DNA of 64,000 nt from assembly GCF_050958605.1 (NCBI RefSeq), contig NZ_JBJHDO010000002.1:496001-560000 (forward strand). Direction: 5' to 3'. Shown here one piece after another: positions 33,352 to 43,776 of this stretch (its first letter is position 1; the number at the start of each line of letters is the position of its first letter). This DNA is from G016756615 sp050958605 (lineage in GTDB: Bacteria > Pseudomonadota > Alphaproteobacteria > Rhizobiales > Rhizobiaceae). Below the pieces are notes generated by a model. The model was not told where the DNA came from. It worked only from the letters and a program-made list of their open reading frames with translations, and ran no database searches. The position numbers and the translations under genes are program-made.

Positions 33352-34501
33352 AGCTCGTAGAAACCGGCTTTTCGAGGGTGCCGGCTGCTCTCTAAGGACT
33401 AGCTGTTGGCGGGCGACATTCCGGGCCATTGGCTGTCGGCGACAGCGGTTTCGAGGTCTTGGCGTGGCCGCGTGCCAGGCGCCCGCCGAAGTAGCCCATT
33501 CGGCGATCCAGTCGAAGGTGCATGTGCGGGTCCTCGCTGGCAGCCCGCCACAAGACGCTGGCAGCGCAAATGGTTGAGGTTGTGAAGGCGAGCGGCGCTA
33601 AAAACTATCATTCTTGTTCTCGCCGGGGTCGTGCCGCGACAAGACTGGAAGGCAAGCGTCGCAACAACAGACCAATGTGCGTGCGGTTCGCGCGGATGGT
33701 TAACAGCCGAGAAAGGAGCATCGGAGCATCGGCACTTAGGCTTTGTGAAACGGCAGTTTCACGGCCCTTGAGCGATGATAGACGGTGATCATCAATCGCT
33801 AGAGGACACGTTTTCAAGGAGAACCAAAGTCTAGTGGTCGGGACGTCAGGAGGTAGTTGGGACCCCTTGGCGCGATTTAGCCATAACACCAATTTTTGAA
33901 GGGAACGCCAACCATGAGCCATCGGCTCGACACGACACTTATGGGCGACTCTTCGAGCTGCTCGCAGAGATCGACAAGATTGCAGACCACGTCCTCGAAG
34001 CGGCCAACGCTGTGCTCGACCCCCTGGAGGGCAAGCGCTGGAGCAGGTACCCGAAATCGTAAGGGGTTGATTTCTGACGGTCGCGATCTGTCCCTCACTG
34101 CCCTGCCGGACATCTCTTAATTCATCAATTGCCGAATCGGTATTAAGTTGGACGCGGTGGCGGACGGAAGATCGAAGCATCTCTGGGCGCTCGAAGCCGG
34201 TGGGACAGCATGTTTCGCCGTGGGCTGTTCCATCGACCCGAACAGTCGTCTGGCCGTCTGGCCCGCACGCGAAGCCCGTTTAGGCAACTATGGGAAAAGA
34301 TGGGCAGCTAAATTCGAATGTTAAGGTCCACTCCATGCCTGACTGCGCTTACGAAACGTTTGCAACAGAGCCCCTTCCAGTGAGGACTTGGCTTCGACAA
34401 CCAGCCCCTACCGGAAAGCGTCGATGACCACCGCGCTACCCAGCTACACCATCTCCGGGACGTCGCCCTGGTGACAGTTTCCCCTCTTCGTTTTGCGATT
34501 G
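33352..34501. other. Long gene-free stretch
   Basis: Over 1.1 kb between converging genes without a supported gene. Frames on both strands (for example 33608-34180 minus) have biased compositions and no family features. A short fragment R-L-F-E-L-L-A-E-I-D-K-I-A-D-H near 33945 on plus looks protein-like but ends within 50 codons. Probably a junction of two acquired segments. Confidence 0.5.
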
Positions 34502-35512
34502 TCAGGCTGCCGAAAACATCTTGGTTCGGGCCGTAAAGCGTATTCTGAGGTCTTCGCCCTCGGCGCCGCAGGCGATCAGCAGCCTGAGCAGCAGGGCCGC
34601 CTTGTTGCCCGCGAGATCACCCGCCGGGATGACGCCTCGCGCGATGAGGTCCGTCTCCGAGCCGGCAAAGGCATAAGTCCGCTCGAAGGTGGGGCCGGCA
34701 GCGACGCGCGTGGCGAGCACGACCGGCATGACCGACGCAAGGCGGTTTATCTTTTCGCAGAAGGTCTCAGGCAGATGGCCGGCGCCCATCGCCTCGATGA
34801 CGGCGCCGCGGTAGCCGAGACCGGGCAAGGCCTCCAGTATCCGACCATCGTCGCCGAGGAACGGCTGGAGGAGCGCGACCGGGCCGTCCGCGGTGAATGC
34901 GGGACGGGCAAGCGCAGGCAAGCGCCGAAGCCTTGCAAGGCATTGCGCCTGCCCCTCGATGACGCGGCCGATCGGCGCGAAACCGGGGGAGGTGAAGGCC
35001 GACGGCAGCGATGTGTGTGCCTTACGGACGAAGCGGGCGGCATGGACTTCGTCGTTCAGGACGACCAGCGTTCCAAGCCCCGCGAACTGCGCCGCGCCTG
35101 CAACAATGCCCGCAGCCAAGAGGTTCGCCGGCCCGTCTGCCCCCGGCGCTCTGGCGCCACGCATGGCGCCGGTGACGACCACGGGACGTTCGCTGACAAT
35201 GAGTGTATCTAGAACGAAGGCCGTTTCCTCGATCGTGTCCGTTCCCTGCACCACAATGGCGCCAGCAAAACCCTCGCCCACCCGACTATCTATCAGCTCG
35301 GCGATGGCGACGAGATCGTCCAGGGTCAGCGAGGCGCCGGGCTTGGTGCTATAGGAGACAACGTCGAAATCCGCGATGCGGGCGAGGTCGGGAACCGCCC
35401 GCACCAGATCCTCGCCGGTAAGCGTGGGCACGATGCCCGCGCCCGCGCCCTCGGTCATCGTGATGGTGCCCCCCGTTGAGACCAAGAGCACATGCGGCAG
35501 CGACGCAGCCAT
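34502..35512 (-). CDS. L-asparaginase family protein
   Basis: 336 residues from ATG 35512, overlapping the stop of the upstream deacetylase by one base (TGATG). V-S-T-G-G-T-I-T-M holds the first catalytic Thr and V-V-Q-G-T-D-T-I-E-E-T the second Thr-Asp pair, as in bacterial type I/II asparaginases; V-T-G-A-M-R and D-G-P-A-N-L-L follow. No signal peptide, so the enzyme is cytoplasmic. It hydrolyses asparagine or a related amide; coupling to a deacetylase-like amidohydrolase suggests sequential breakdown of a nitrogenous compound. Confidence 0.9.
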   Translation of the reverse strand: MAASLPHVLLVSTGGTITMTEGAGAGIVPTLTGEDLVRAVPDLARIADFDVVSYSTKPGASLTLDDLVAIAELIDSRVGEGFAGAIVVQGTDTIEETAFVLDTLIVSERPVVVTGAMRGARAPGADGPANLLAAGIVAGAAQFAGLGTLVVLNDEVHAARFVRKAHTSLPSAFTSPGFAPIGRVIEGQAQCLARLRRLPALARPAFTADGPVALLQPFLGDDGRILEALPGLGYRGAVIEAMGAGHLPETFCEKINRLASVMPVVLATRVAAGPTFERTYAFAGSETDLIARGVIPAGDLAGNKAALLLRLLIACGAEGEDLRIRFTARTKMFSAA

Positions 35513-36459
35513 CACGGAGCTCCGCCCGTTGCCGGGGCGGGTTCCGCCTGGGCGTTGTAGATGTCGAGTATCTCTTCGCCCGTGCACATTAGTACGCCGT
35601 CATGGGCGAGGATGTAGTCGTATAGCGCTTCCAGATAGCGGATGCGGTGGGGCGCGCCGGTGAGATACGGGTGTACGGAGATCGCCATCACGCGCGGGAT
35701 GGTTTCGCCCTCCTTGTAGAGCTGGTCGAATTGGTCGCGGCCGCGGCGGAGAATCTCCTCGGATGGCTGCTGCTGGATCGCCGAGATTACAACATCGTTG
35801 ATTTCCACTGTGTAGGGCACGGAAACCATGTGTCTGCTGCGCGTGCGAATCGGGACGGGCTGGTCGTCGAGCACCCAGTCGGCGACATATTCGATGCCGG
35901 CCTCGGCGAGCAGGTCGATGGTTTCAGCTGTCTCGGTAAGGCCGGGGCTTTCCCAGCCTCGCGGGGGCTTGCCGGTGAATGCGCGGATTGCGTCGATGGT
36001 CTGACGGATTGATAGAGCCTGGTCGTCGACGTGGTGCATAGGTTTCTGCACGTAGCCGTGGCCCATGAACTCCCAGTCCGCTTCGCGGGCAGCGGTGCAG
36101 GCTTCTGCATACTGCGTGCAGGTGGAACCGTTGAGGGCGAGCGTCGCGCGTAGGCCTCGCGATTGCAGCGCCTCCAGAAAGCGCCAGAAGCCGACGCGCA
36201 TGCCGTACTCGTGCCAGCACCAGTTTGGAATGTCTGGCAGCAATGGTTTGCCCATCGGCGGGGGCAACACGGTGCGCGGCATGGCGATCTCGGGTGACCA
36301 GTTCTCCACATTGACTATGGTCCAGACGGCGACGCGCGCTCCGCCGGGCAGCGTGAACGGGCGGCGGCGGGTGATCGGCTCATAGACCACGCGCTCGCGC
36401 GCCGAAGTGCCAGCGGGGGAATGGCCAGTTGGTTGCTGACTGTCATAATTTACGTTCAT
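35512..36459 (-). CDS. Polysaccharide deacetylase-family protein (PuuE/allantoinase-like)
   Basis: 315 residues from ATG 36459, chosen for AGGGAACG directly upstream. The NodB-like fold is indicated by V-E-N-W-S-P-E, N-G-S-T-C-T-Q-Y-A, E-F-M-G-H-G-Y-V-Q-K-P-M-H-H (metal-binding His) and M-A-I-S-V-H-P-Y-L-T. This branch, with W-E-F-M-G-H-G, is closer to PuuE-type and other cyclic-amide-acting proteins than to chitin deacetylases. The stop is coupled to the asparaginase start, so both act in one pathway, likely amide or purine-derived nitrogen use. Confidence 0.85.
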   Translation of the reverse strand: MNVNYDSQQPTGHSPAGTSARERVVYEPITRRRPFTLPGGARVAVWTIVNVENWSPEIAMPRTVLPPPMGKPLLPDIPNWCWHEYGMRVGFWRFLEALQSRGLRATLALNGSTCTQYAEACTAAREADWEFMGHGYVQKPMHHVDDQALSIRQTIDAIRAFTGKPPRGWESPGLTETAETIDLLAEAGIEYVADWVLDDQPVPIRTRSRHMVSVPYTVEINDVVISAIQQQPSEEILRRGRDQFDQLYKEGETIPRVMAISVHPYLTGAPHRIRYLEALYDYILAHDGVLMCTGEEILDIYNAQAEPAPATGGAP

Positions 36460-36625
36460 TCTGCGTTCCCTCATCATTGAAGTTTTAAATCCCGACATCG
36501 AAGGCAGAGTCGCGCTGTTGGTGCACCCTGATAGGCGGAACGTTGACTGTGCGTGTGAGAGCAAGTCCGGCACCGTGCCTGATTCCAGAAACCAAAGGCT
36601 TGATGCGCTACTGCACGCGGCTTTT

Positions 36626-38419
36626 TCAGTTGACTGCGGTCACGGCATCTGGTGCTGCGAGATAGCGAGCCGCGGATCCGACACTTTTCCCACCCAACAA
36701 GATTTGCCGGTGCAGGCCATCAGCCTCCGAGAGCACGTTATGAAGGTAGAAGTGGAAGAGTGAAGTTCGTGCTTCAGATCCTCCTGAAAGCGCTGCCCTT
36801 GCGAGATAGACACCACCAAGGGTGAGCGCAAACAGCCGAAGATAGGGCACTGCTCCGGCCAACGCCTCGCTCTTACGTCCCTCGTGGGCTGCCGTTCTGA
36901 GAAAAGTGGTTGCAGCGCGCAAGTGTCGAATCGCGGCCTTCAGGACGTCAGCCGATTCCTCGGCAGCTGGCCGACCGGAGTTGCTCAGCTGCCTTGCCGT
37001 TTCGCTTAAATCGTCGAGCAGCAGGTCAACGTGTTTCCCGCTGCCTAACGATAGCTTCCGTGTGACAAGGTCTATAGCCTGTATGCCGTTGGTACCCTCA
37101 TAGATCGGCGCGATACGTGCGTCGCGATAGAGCGCCGCTACGCCGGTCTCCTCAATGTATCCCATGCCGCCGAATACCTGCACCGCTATTGATGTGGCCT
37201 CTACGCCGACATCTGTCGAGAAAGCTTTCGCGATCGGAGTCAGTAAGTCGGCGTGATCTTTCCAAAATTGCCGCGCTGTGCCGTCCGACATCCTGGCTTT
37301 GTCTATTGCAAAAGCACAGGAGTAGCATATCGCTCGCGCTGCTGCCGTCATCGCCTTGATCGTCAGAAGGTTGCGTTGGACATCAGGGTGATGGACGATC
37401 GCAACCACTGTGTCTCCGCCGCTCACCTTTCCCTGCTGTCTTTCCGTGGCGTAGGCGCGAGCCATTTGGAACGCAGCCTCCGCAACGGCAACCCCTTGGA
37501 TGCCCACTGCCAAGCGAGCATTGTTCATCATCGTGAACATGCAAGCGAGACCTCGGTGTTGCTCTCCAATGAGCCATCCTCTGGCTCCTGCCGGAACGCC
37601 ATTGGATGAACCGTCTCCAAATACCATCGTGCAGGTCGGCGACCCACGGATGCCCAGTTTATGCTCCAGGCCTGAGCAGAAGACGTCATTGCGCGGCCCG
37701 AGCGTGCCGTCGACATTGACAGTGAATTTCGGCACAAGGAAGAGCGATAGGCCGCTGCTCCCGGGTGGAGCGTCGGGAAGTCGGGCGAGCACGAGATGGA
37801 TAATGTTGTCGCAAAAATCGTGTTCGCCATAAGTGATGAAAATCTTTTGCCCAAATAAGCGATAGCTTCCATCGCCCGCTGGCTCGGCACGGCATTTTAC
37901 CGCTGCCAGATCTGACCCAGCGTGCGGTTCCGTCAGATTCATCGTTCCCATCCATTCGCCCGCCGTCAGCTTCGGCAGGTAGAGTTGTTTCAACTCTTCG
38001 CTAGCATGTGCATCGATAGCTTCGATTGCGCCCATTGTCAGGGTTGGGCCAATACCGAAAGCCATAGAGCCGGAGTTCCACATTTCGAGTGCCGCAACAC
38101 CGAGCACAGTCGGCAAGGCTTGCCCTCCGTATTGCTCGGGCGCCTGCAGACCATTCCAGCCTCCTGCGATCCACCTGCGATAGAGTTCGCGCCACCCGGG
38201 GGGAGTGCTGACTTTGCCATCGACAAGCTTAGCGCCAATCTGATCGCCAACACGACGCAGGGGAGCGATTTCTTCAGAAGCAAAACGCCCAGCTTCGGCC
38301 AGAATGGCGTCCAGCAGATCCTCGGTCAGATCGCCGAACTCCCCAGCGTCCATGCTGGCTTTGAAGCCAGCCACATGCTTCACTGCAAATGCGATTTCTC
38401 CAACTGGTGCGATGTACAT
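36626..38419 (-). CDS. Acyl-CoA dehydrogenase, DmdC-like
   Basis: 597 residues, the long form typical of 3-methylthiopropanoyl-CoA dehydrogenase-type proteins (ordinary members have about 380). Flavin and substrate motifs: N-L-T-E-P-H-A-G-S-D-L, V-F-G-G-M-G-Y-I-E-E-T-G and the catalytic-region segment P-I-Y-E-G-T-N-G-I-Q-A. A C-terminal extension beyond 450 is characteristic of this branch. It oxidises an acyl-CoA, donating electrons to ETF. It lies 70 bases downstream of the oxidoreductase gene on the same strand and may act on its acyl-CoA product; the true substrate is not evident. Confidence 0.88.
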   Translation of the reverse strand: MYIAPVGEIAFAVKHVAGFKASMDAGEFGDLTEDLLDAILAEAGRFASEEIAPLRRVGDQIGAKLVDGKVSTPPGWRELYRRWIAGGWNGLQAPEQYGGQALPTVLGVAALEMWNSGSMAFGIGPTLTMGAIEAIDAHASEELKQLYLPKLTAGEWMGTMNLTEPHAGSDLAAVKCRAEPAGDGSYRLFGQKIFITYGEHDFCDNIIHLVLARLPDAPPGSSGLSLFLVPKFTVNVDGTLGPRNDVFCSGLEHKLGIRGSPTCTMVFGDGSSNGVPAGARGWLIGEQHRGLACMFTMMNNARLAVGIQGVAVAEAAFQMARAYATERQQGKVSGGDTVVAIVHHPDVQRNLLTIKAMTAAARAICYSCAFAIDKARMSDGTARQFWKDHADLLTPIAKAFSTDVGVEATSIAVQVFGGMGYIEETGVAALYRDARIAPIYEGTNGIQAIDLVTRKLSLGSGKHVDLLLDDLSETARQLSNSGRPAAEESADVLKAAIRHLRAATTFLRTAAHEGRKSEALAGAVPYLRLFALTLGGVYLARAALSGGSEARTSLFHFYLHNVLSEADGLHRQILLGGKSVGSAARYLAAPDAVTAVN

Positions 38420-38489
38420 GGTCCTGTATAGCTGCTCAGGTCAGCTTCCCAATGTCGAAAATAATGGATGAACAACGGGTAGAATGCGA

Positions 38490-41400
38490 TCAGCCAGCAG
38501 AGGCACTTTGCGAAAAATCCGGTTGCGACTTGTTTTCCAACTGTCGCCATAGCTCCTTCGCTTTGCGAACGTTCTCCGCTTTAACGTGCCCGAAGCCGGC
38601 GATTTCCTCAGGAATCTTCGCGATTTCCACAGCGAGATGCATGCTTTCCGGTTTGAGGTTGCGCAATTGGCGGTCAATTGACTCGATGTAATCGACAATC
38701 AATTGCCTTTCGGAGCGACGTTCCTCAGTGTAGCCGAACGGATCGAACGCGGTTCCTCGCAACCGGCGCATCTTCGCCAGCACCGAGAATAATTTTAAAG
38801 CCCAAGGGCCGAAAGCGACCTTGCGTGGTTCGCCGGTTGCTGGATCTCGCTTTGCAAGCATCGGCGGAGCAAGATGAATCGAAAGTCGATCCACGGCGCT
38901 AAAGGTCTCGGACAACATCTCTCGAAAGGCCTTACCGGAATAGAGGCGGGCAACCTCATACTCATCCTTATAGGCCATCAGCTTGAAGAGACCCCGGGCT
39001 ACAGCTTCTGATAGAGCACCTTCGCTGCCGGTAACCTCAATTTCGCGCCGCCGTACCTTTCCGACGAAGTTCTCATAGCGGGTGGCGTACCGCCGGTCCT
39101 GATAGTCAGCCAGGAATTCCACGCGCCGGGTAATCGCTTCCGCTAGTGAGGCTGAAGGTTTGCGATAACCATGCAATGGGCTCTCTATATCACCAGCGAT
39201 GACGTCGTTAAGGACTTGTGGTTTTTGCGCCGCCAAGCGGCCAAGGCGGAAGGCGGTCGTATTCATGTCGATGGCGACACGGTTCAACTTGATAGCAGCG
39301 AGAATAGATCCTTCGGCGACAGGAACGAGCCCGCGCTGGTACGCATATCCGACAAGAAAGAGATTGGCGCCGATGGCATCACCCAGCAGCTTTTCCGCGA
39401 GCCGTGACGCCTGGACAAGCTCCACGTTCTCAGTTCCGGCGTCATCTCGAACAATGCCGACGAGCCGGTCCGTCTGAACAGAAAATTTTGGATTACGGAT
39501 GAAGCCGGCTGTGATCGACTGCTGTTCATTCAAAATGACACGGGTCTTATTCTTCCGGATGACTCCGAGCGCCTCCTTGCTTGTGGTGACAACGAGATCG
39601 CCGCCGATCAGAAGATCGGCTGAGCCAGTTGAGATTCGTGACGAATGGATGCCTTCGGGCGACGAGGCGACTCGAATATGGGACGTGACCGGACCACCCT
39701 TCTGCGCCATGCCCGTCATGTCGAGTGTTGAACACCCTTTGCCCTCCATATGGGCAGCCATCGCTATGATCGCGCCGATCGTGATGATCCCCGTGCCACC
39801 GACACCGGTAATCAGAATGTTCCACGGTTCTGCCAAGCTCGGTGCGCTTGGTTGGGGCAGATCGATGGCGAGAAGGCTTTCGAGATAGGTGGTTGTCGGT
39901 TTACGAAGTGCCGCGCCTTCGACCGTTACAAACGACGGGCAGAAGCCATTCACGCAAGAAAAGTCGGTGTTGCATGACGATTGGTCGACGCGGCGCTTAC
40001 GACCGAATTCCGTTTCGACAGGTACAACTGAAAGGCAGTTCGACTTCTTTGAACAGTCTCCGCACCCTTCACAGACGAGTTCATTGATGAGCACGCGCCG
40101 TTCGCTCGTCCCCTTTGGGGCGGCTCGTCTTCCCCGACGGCGCTTTTCGGCAGCGCAAACCTGATCATAAATTAAGACGGATACGCCTGGGTATTCTCGG
40201 AGTTCGCGCTGCACGGCGTCAAGGTCACTACGGTGATTAATCGAGACGTGAGACGCGAAAGCCGGCTGTTCAGCGTACTTCTCGATATCGTCCGACACGA
40301 TCGCAATTCGTTCGACACCTTCGGCGCGCACTTGGTGGCTAATGCGTTGCGGGGTTAGTTGACCGTCATGCGCTTGGCCTCCGGTCATGGCGACTGCGTC
40401 ATTGAAAAGAATCTTGTAAGTAATGTTTACCTTCGCTGCCACCGCGGCCCGGATGGCGAGTAGGCCAGAATGGAAATAGGTGCCGTCTCCCAGGTTCTGG
40501 AAGACGTGTTTGGTCCGTACATATGGCGCTTGACCGATCCAATTTGCTCCTTCCCCACCCATGTGAGTAAAGGTTGCGGTGTCGCGATCCATGTTCAGGG
40601 CGAGATAGTGACATCCGATCCCGGCAAGAGCACGGCTGCCCTTTGGTACTTTTGTTGACGAGTTGTGAGGACAGCCTGAGCAGAAATATGGTGTTCGCTG
40701 AACCGGTGAAACCGGCAAAGCAGTTGCGGCCTCGAAAGCGGCAATCTCTCGAACTTGCTCGAGGAGCTCCGTTCCATGAAGCCAAGGCAAGAATCGCTGA
40801 GCGATGACCTTGGCGATCTGCAACGCAGTGAGATCGTCATGGACGGGTAGCACAGTACGTCCCTGATCGTCCTTCTTACCAAAGACACGAGGTCGCTTGG
40901 CAGCCGGAAGTCCGAAAAGGATATCCTTGATCTGACTCTCGATAAGTGGCCGTTTCTCCTCGATGACCAACAGCTCCGGCAGACCTGTTGCAAAGGTGAT
41001 TATCCCCTCCGGTTCGAGAGGCCACACCATGCCGACCTTGTAAATCGAAAGGCCAAGTTCTGCTGCGCGCTTCTGGCTGATGCCGAGCAGTTCCAATGCT
41101 TGGAGAACATCGAGATAGGATTTACCCGTCGTGACAATCCCGAGATGCCGACAGTGGCTGAGAAGGGTGGTTCGATTAATTCCGTTGGCTCTGGCGAAGG
41201 CCAGTGCTGCCGGGATTTTCAAGTTATGCAGTCGACGTTCCATCTCCTGGGGTGTATCGGGCCAACGAATGTTAAGACCGCCCGGGGGCATGTCAAAGTC
41301 CGACGGCGTAACGAATTGCATCCTTCCACCTGAAGCCTCGACCGATGCTGACGAGTCCATGGTGTCCGCAACGAGCTTCATTGCGGACCAGGTGCCGGCA

Positions 41401-41975
41401 TAGCGGGAAAGCGCCCATCCAAACTGTCCAAAATCGAGAATGTCTTGAATGCCGGCCGGATTCAGAGTCGGAATCATAGCATCCATCAAGGCATATTCGC
41501 TTTGATGCGAAGTGGTCGAGGATTTGCATGTGTGGTCGTCACCTGCCAGGATCAACACGCCGCCATGAGGCGCGGAGCCGGCAAGATTGCCGTGACGGAA
41601 AGCATCGCCTGATCGATCGACACCCGGACCCTTTCCATACCACATGGAAAAGACCCCCTGTTTGTTGGCAGGCTCATAGAGGTTGATTTGCTGGGTTCCG
41701 AGCACGGAGGTCGCTGCAAGATCTTCGTTCACGCCGGGCTGAAAGCGGATATCGGCCGCCTCGGTGATTTTCCTCGCCTGCCAGAAGCACTGATCGACGC
41801 TTCCCAACGGTGAGCCGCGGTACCCGGTGACAAAACAGCCTGTGTCGATGCCTGTAGCCATGTCCCGCCAGCGCTGCATTAGCGCCAGACGAACGAGAGC
41901 CTGCGTGCCGGTAACAAAGACGCGGCCCTCCGTGAGGGAATACTTGTCATCGAGGCTTACGGAAGCGTAGTCCAT
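38490..41975 (-). CDS. Indolepyruvate ferredoxin oxidoreductase-family protein (fused alpha-beta-gamma type)
   Basis: 1161 residues, the usual size of the fused proteobacterial form. N-terminal TPP-enzyme part: F-V-T-G-T-Q-A-L-V-R-L, G-Y-R-G-S-P-L-G-S-V-D, P-G-V-N-E-D-L-A-A-T. A middle 4Fe-4S segment has C-E-G-C-G-D-C-S and further cysteines (C-N-T-D-F-S-C-V-N-G-F-C). The gamma-type domain has I-T-G-V-G-G-T-G-I-I-T-I-G. It oxidatively decarboxylates aryl or branched 2-oxo acids (from amino acids) to acyl-CoA. The divergent Lrp-type gene is the likely regulator. Confidence 0.93.
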   Translation of the reverse strand: MDYASVSLDDKYSLTEGRVFVTGTQALVRLALMQRWRDMATGIDTGCFVTGYRGSPLGSVDQCFWQARKITEAADIRFQPGVNEDLAATSVLGTQQINLYEPANKQGVFSMWYGKGPGVDRSGDAFRHGNLAGSAPHGGVLILAGDDHTCKSSTTSHQSEYALMDAMIPTLNPAGIQDILDFGQFGWALSRYAGTWSAMKLVADTMDSSASVEASGGRMQFVTPSDFDMPPGGLNIRWPDTPQEMERRLHNLKIPAALAFARANGINRTTLLSHCRHLGIVTTGKSYLDVLQALELLGISQKRAAELGLSIYKVGMVWPLEPEGIITFATGLPELLVIEEKRPLIESQIKDILFGLPAAKRPRVFGKKDDQGRTVLPVHDDLTALQIAKVIAQRFLPWLHGTELLEQVREIAAFEAATALPVSPVQRTPYFCSGCPHNSSTKVPKGSRALAGIGCHYLALNMDRDTATFTHMGGEGANWIGQAPYVRTKHVFQNLGDGTYFHSGLLAIRAAVAAKVNITYKILFNDAVAMTGGQAHDGQLTPQRISHQVRAEGVERIAIVSDDIEKYAEQPAFASHVSINHRSDLDAVQRELREYPGVSVLIYDQVCAAEKRRRGRRAAPKGTSERRVLINELVCEGCGDCSKKSNCLSVVPVETEFGRKRRVDQSSCNTDFSCVNGFCPSFVTVEGAALRKPTTTYLESLLAIDLPQPSAPSLAEPWNILITGVGGTGIITIGAIIAMAAHMEGKGCSTLDMTGMAQKGGPVTSHIRVASSPEGIHSSRISTGSADLLIGGDLVVTTSKEALGVIRKNKTRVILNEQQSITAGFIRNPKFSVQTDRLVGIVRDDAGTENVELVQASRLAEKLLGDAIGANLFLVGYAYQRGLVPVAEGSILAAIKLNRVAIDMNTTAFRLGRLAAQKPQVLNDVIAGDIESPLHGYRKPSASLAEAITRRVEFLADYQDRRYATRYENFVGKVRRREIEVTGSEGALSEAVARGLFKLMAYKDEYEVARLYSGKAFREMLSETFSAVDRLSIHLAPPMLAKRDPATGEPRKVAFGPWALKLFSVLAKMRRLRGTAFDPFGYTEERRSERQLIVDYIESIDRQLRNLKPESMHLAVEIAKIPEEIAGFGHVKAENVRKAKELWRQLENKSQPDFSQSASAG

Positions 41976-42100
41976 GTGGTCCTTCCCTTGCTATTCCTAC
42001 GGCAATACCATCTAATTTGAGACGGTTCTCGGCGATTTTAGCCTTGAGAGCGGAGCAGTTTGGTGGATAATAGCGCGAAAGCACGACGGAACGACATTTT

Positions 42101-42610
42101 ATGGCAGAAGATATCGACGCGTTCGACTACAAGATCCTTGCTCTTCTGCAGGAGGATGGGCGTATCAGCATGACCGATCTCGCCGAGCGGGTAGGGCTTT
42201 CGCCCTCTCCGTGCGCACGTCGTGTGAAGCGACTTGAGGAGGAGGGCTATATTGACTGTTACGTGGCGCTGCTAAACGCCAAGAGACTGGGTGTTGCACT
42301 TACGGTCTTTATTAACATCAGACTGGCCAGCCAAACTCGGGCAGCCTTCGACAAATTTGATGCAGAGGTGGCAACCATTCCGGAGATCGTTGGCTGTCAC
42401 CTCCTGACAGGTGCCTTCGATTATCTCGTTCAGGTGCGCGTGGGTGACATCGAAGAATTTCGCGACTTCATGCGAGATAAATTGACGGCGATCGAAGGCG
42501 TGGTTGAGACGCAATCCAGCATCGTCCTTGAGCAATTGAAATCGACGACATCGATCCCCTTCAGGACGCGGTCCACACGCACGAGCAATTCGTCGATCAT
42601 CCAGCGATAG
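42101..42610 (+). CDS. Lrp/AsnC-family transcriptional regulator
   Basis: 169 residues. N-terminal HTH: D-Y-K-I-L-A-L-L-Q-E-D-G-R-I-S-M-T-D-L-A-E, then V-G-L-S-P-S-P-C-A-R-R-V-K-R-L-E. The C-terminal RAM domain with V-G-C-H-L-L-T-G-A-F-D-Y-L follows. Members respond to amino acids and often activate a divergent catabolic gene; the 125-base gap to the oxidoreductase gene at 41975 is the probable control region. This fits amino-acid-derived 2-oxo acids as inducer or substrate. Confidence 0.92.
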   Translation: MAEDIDAFDYKILALLQEDGRISMTDLAERVGLSPSPCARRVKRLEEEGYIDCYVALLNAKRLGVALTVFINIRLASQTRAAFDKFDAEVATIPEIVGCHLLTGAFDYLVQVRVGDIEEFRDFMRDKLTAIEGVVETQSSIVLEQLKSTTSIPFRTRSTRTSNSSIIQR

Positions 42611-42729
42611 AGTTATGACGTCTGCCAGGATACCTGCCGGCGGCCGCGGCCGCGCAACGCAGCCACAGCAACGATCTCGGGACTGCCGCATCCGCTTCAT
42701 CGCGCGGAGCTACATCTTGCTGGAGCAGG

Positions 42730-43722
42730 CTAGATGGATGCTTCCACCCCCTCCTGGGCCGATTTTACAACCGCCTCCAGCACGGCAATATTGCCGATGA
42801 TCTGCTCATCCGAAAAGCAATAGGCTGACGTTCCGGCGATGTAGTCGGCGAAATGATGCAAGTTCAACTTGACGGTGTCCACCCACTCGAAGGTTGTGGT
42901 CTCGATCGCTCCGCCAGCCAAACCAACCGTGAGTGTCGAGGGTCCGGGAGTGTCTGGATGGGTTTCGTTGCGGCATTCCGCCCACGCTTTGGTTCCAAAT
43001 ACCGTAAGCCGCAAATACAACGGCGTAGCCAGTACAGCATTGATGTAAGATGTCATGCCTGCGCGATGACGGAGCATAGCGGAGACCACGTCCCCGTTAT
43101 CGCCGGGGAGGACGCGCGAGGCCGTCATTGCCAGCACCTTTTCGACGGGCCCAAATAAGTTCAAGAAGGCGTCTGTCAAATGAACGCCCATGGCCGTCAT
43201 GCCCGCCGCCGGGCTTTCCATGGCGCTCCGTCGCCAATCCGTCGGTGGCACGTTCGCAAGCTTATCGTGGCTGAAGTTCGCCTCCGCATGCATCACCGTG
43301 CCAAATGCGCCCTCCTTCACCATTCGCTCGATTTCGACCATCGGTCCCTCAAACCGTCGTTCATGTCCAATACCGAGCATGACGCCATTTCTCCTGCAGA
43401 TGCTGACGCTCGCTTCCGCGTCTTTGCGACTGAGGACTAGCGGCTTTTCGCAGAAGACGTGTTTTCCGGCATTTGCGGCAGCCGCAATCTGGCTGGCATG
43501 GTCCCAGTTTGGAGTGCAGAGTATCACAAGGTCGACTGAAGGATCCTTCAGAACCTCCTCAAAGGTCCGCGCGGCAGTAAATCCATGCTCCCTTATGAAA
43601 GACATGTGGCGGTCTGGGGCCAGATCAGCGACATGGGTAACTTTTATTCTGTCCGAGTTTTTCAGACGAAGTGCAATGTTCTTTCCCCACCAGCCAAGGC
43701 CAATGATAGCTGCATTCAGCAT
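42730..43722 (-). CDS. Gfo/Idh/MocA-family oxidoreductase
   Basis: 330 residues. Rossmann G-L-G-W-W-G-K-N near the start, V-F-C-E-K-P-L-V-L (the C/E-K-P signature, with catalytic-type Lys) and a C-terminal alpha/beta domain including A-G-M-T-A-M-G-V-H-L-T-D. It oxidises or reduces a sugar, inositol or related polyol with NAD(P). It is the last gene of a minus-strand trio of dehydrogenases, 54 bases after the next gene. Confidence 0.9.
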   Translation of the reverse strand: MLNAAIIGLGWWGKNIALRLKNSDRIKVTHVADLAPDRHMSFIREHGFTAARTFEEVLKDPSVDLVILCTPNWDHASQIAAAANAGKHVFCEKPLVLSRKDAEASVSICRRNGVMLGIGHERRFEGPMVEIERMVKEGAFGTVMHAEANFSHDKLANVPPTDWRRSAMESPAAGMTAMGVHLTDAFLNLFGPVEKVLAMTASRVLPGDNGDVVSAMLRHRAGMTSYINAVLATPLYLRLTVFGTKAWAECRNETHPDTPGPSTLTVGLAGGAIETTTFEWVDTVKLNLHHFADYIAGTSAYCFSDEQIIGNIAVLEAVVKSAQEGVEASI

Positions 43723-43776
43723 AGCGCGTAGCTCCGTTGTCGCGGGATAATATTTTGTGATTTGATGCAGCTTGTA

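Noticed and set aside
33360..33395. Possible terminator hairpin after the SBF transporter
   Set aside because: The CCGGC/GCCGG stem is only about 5-6 pairs and no T-run follows.
33608..34180. Minus-strand 190-codon open frame
   Set aside because: Arg/Ser/Leu-rich, no recognisable motif and no ribosome binding site; typical chance frame in GC-rich DNA.
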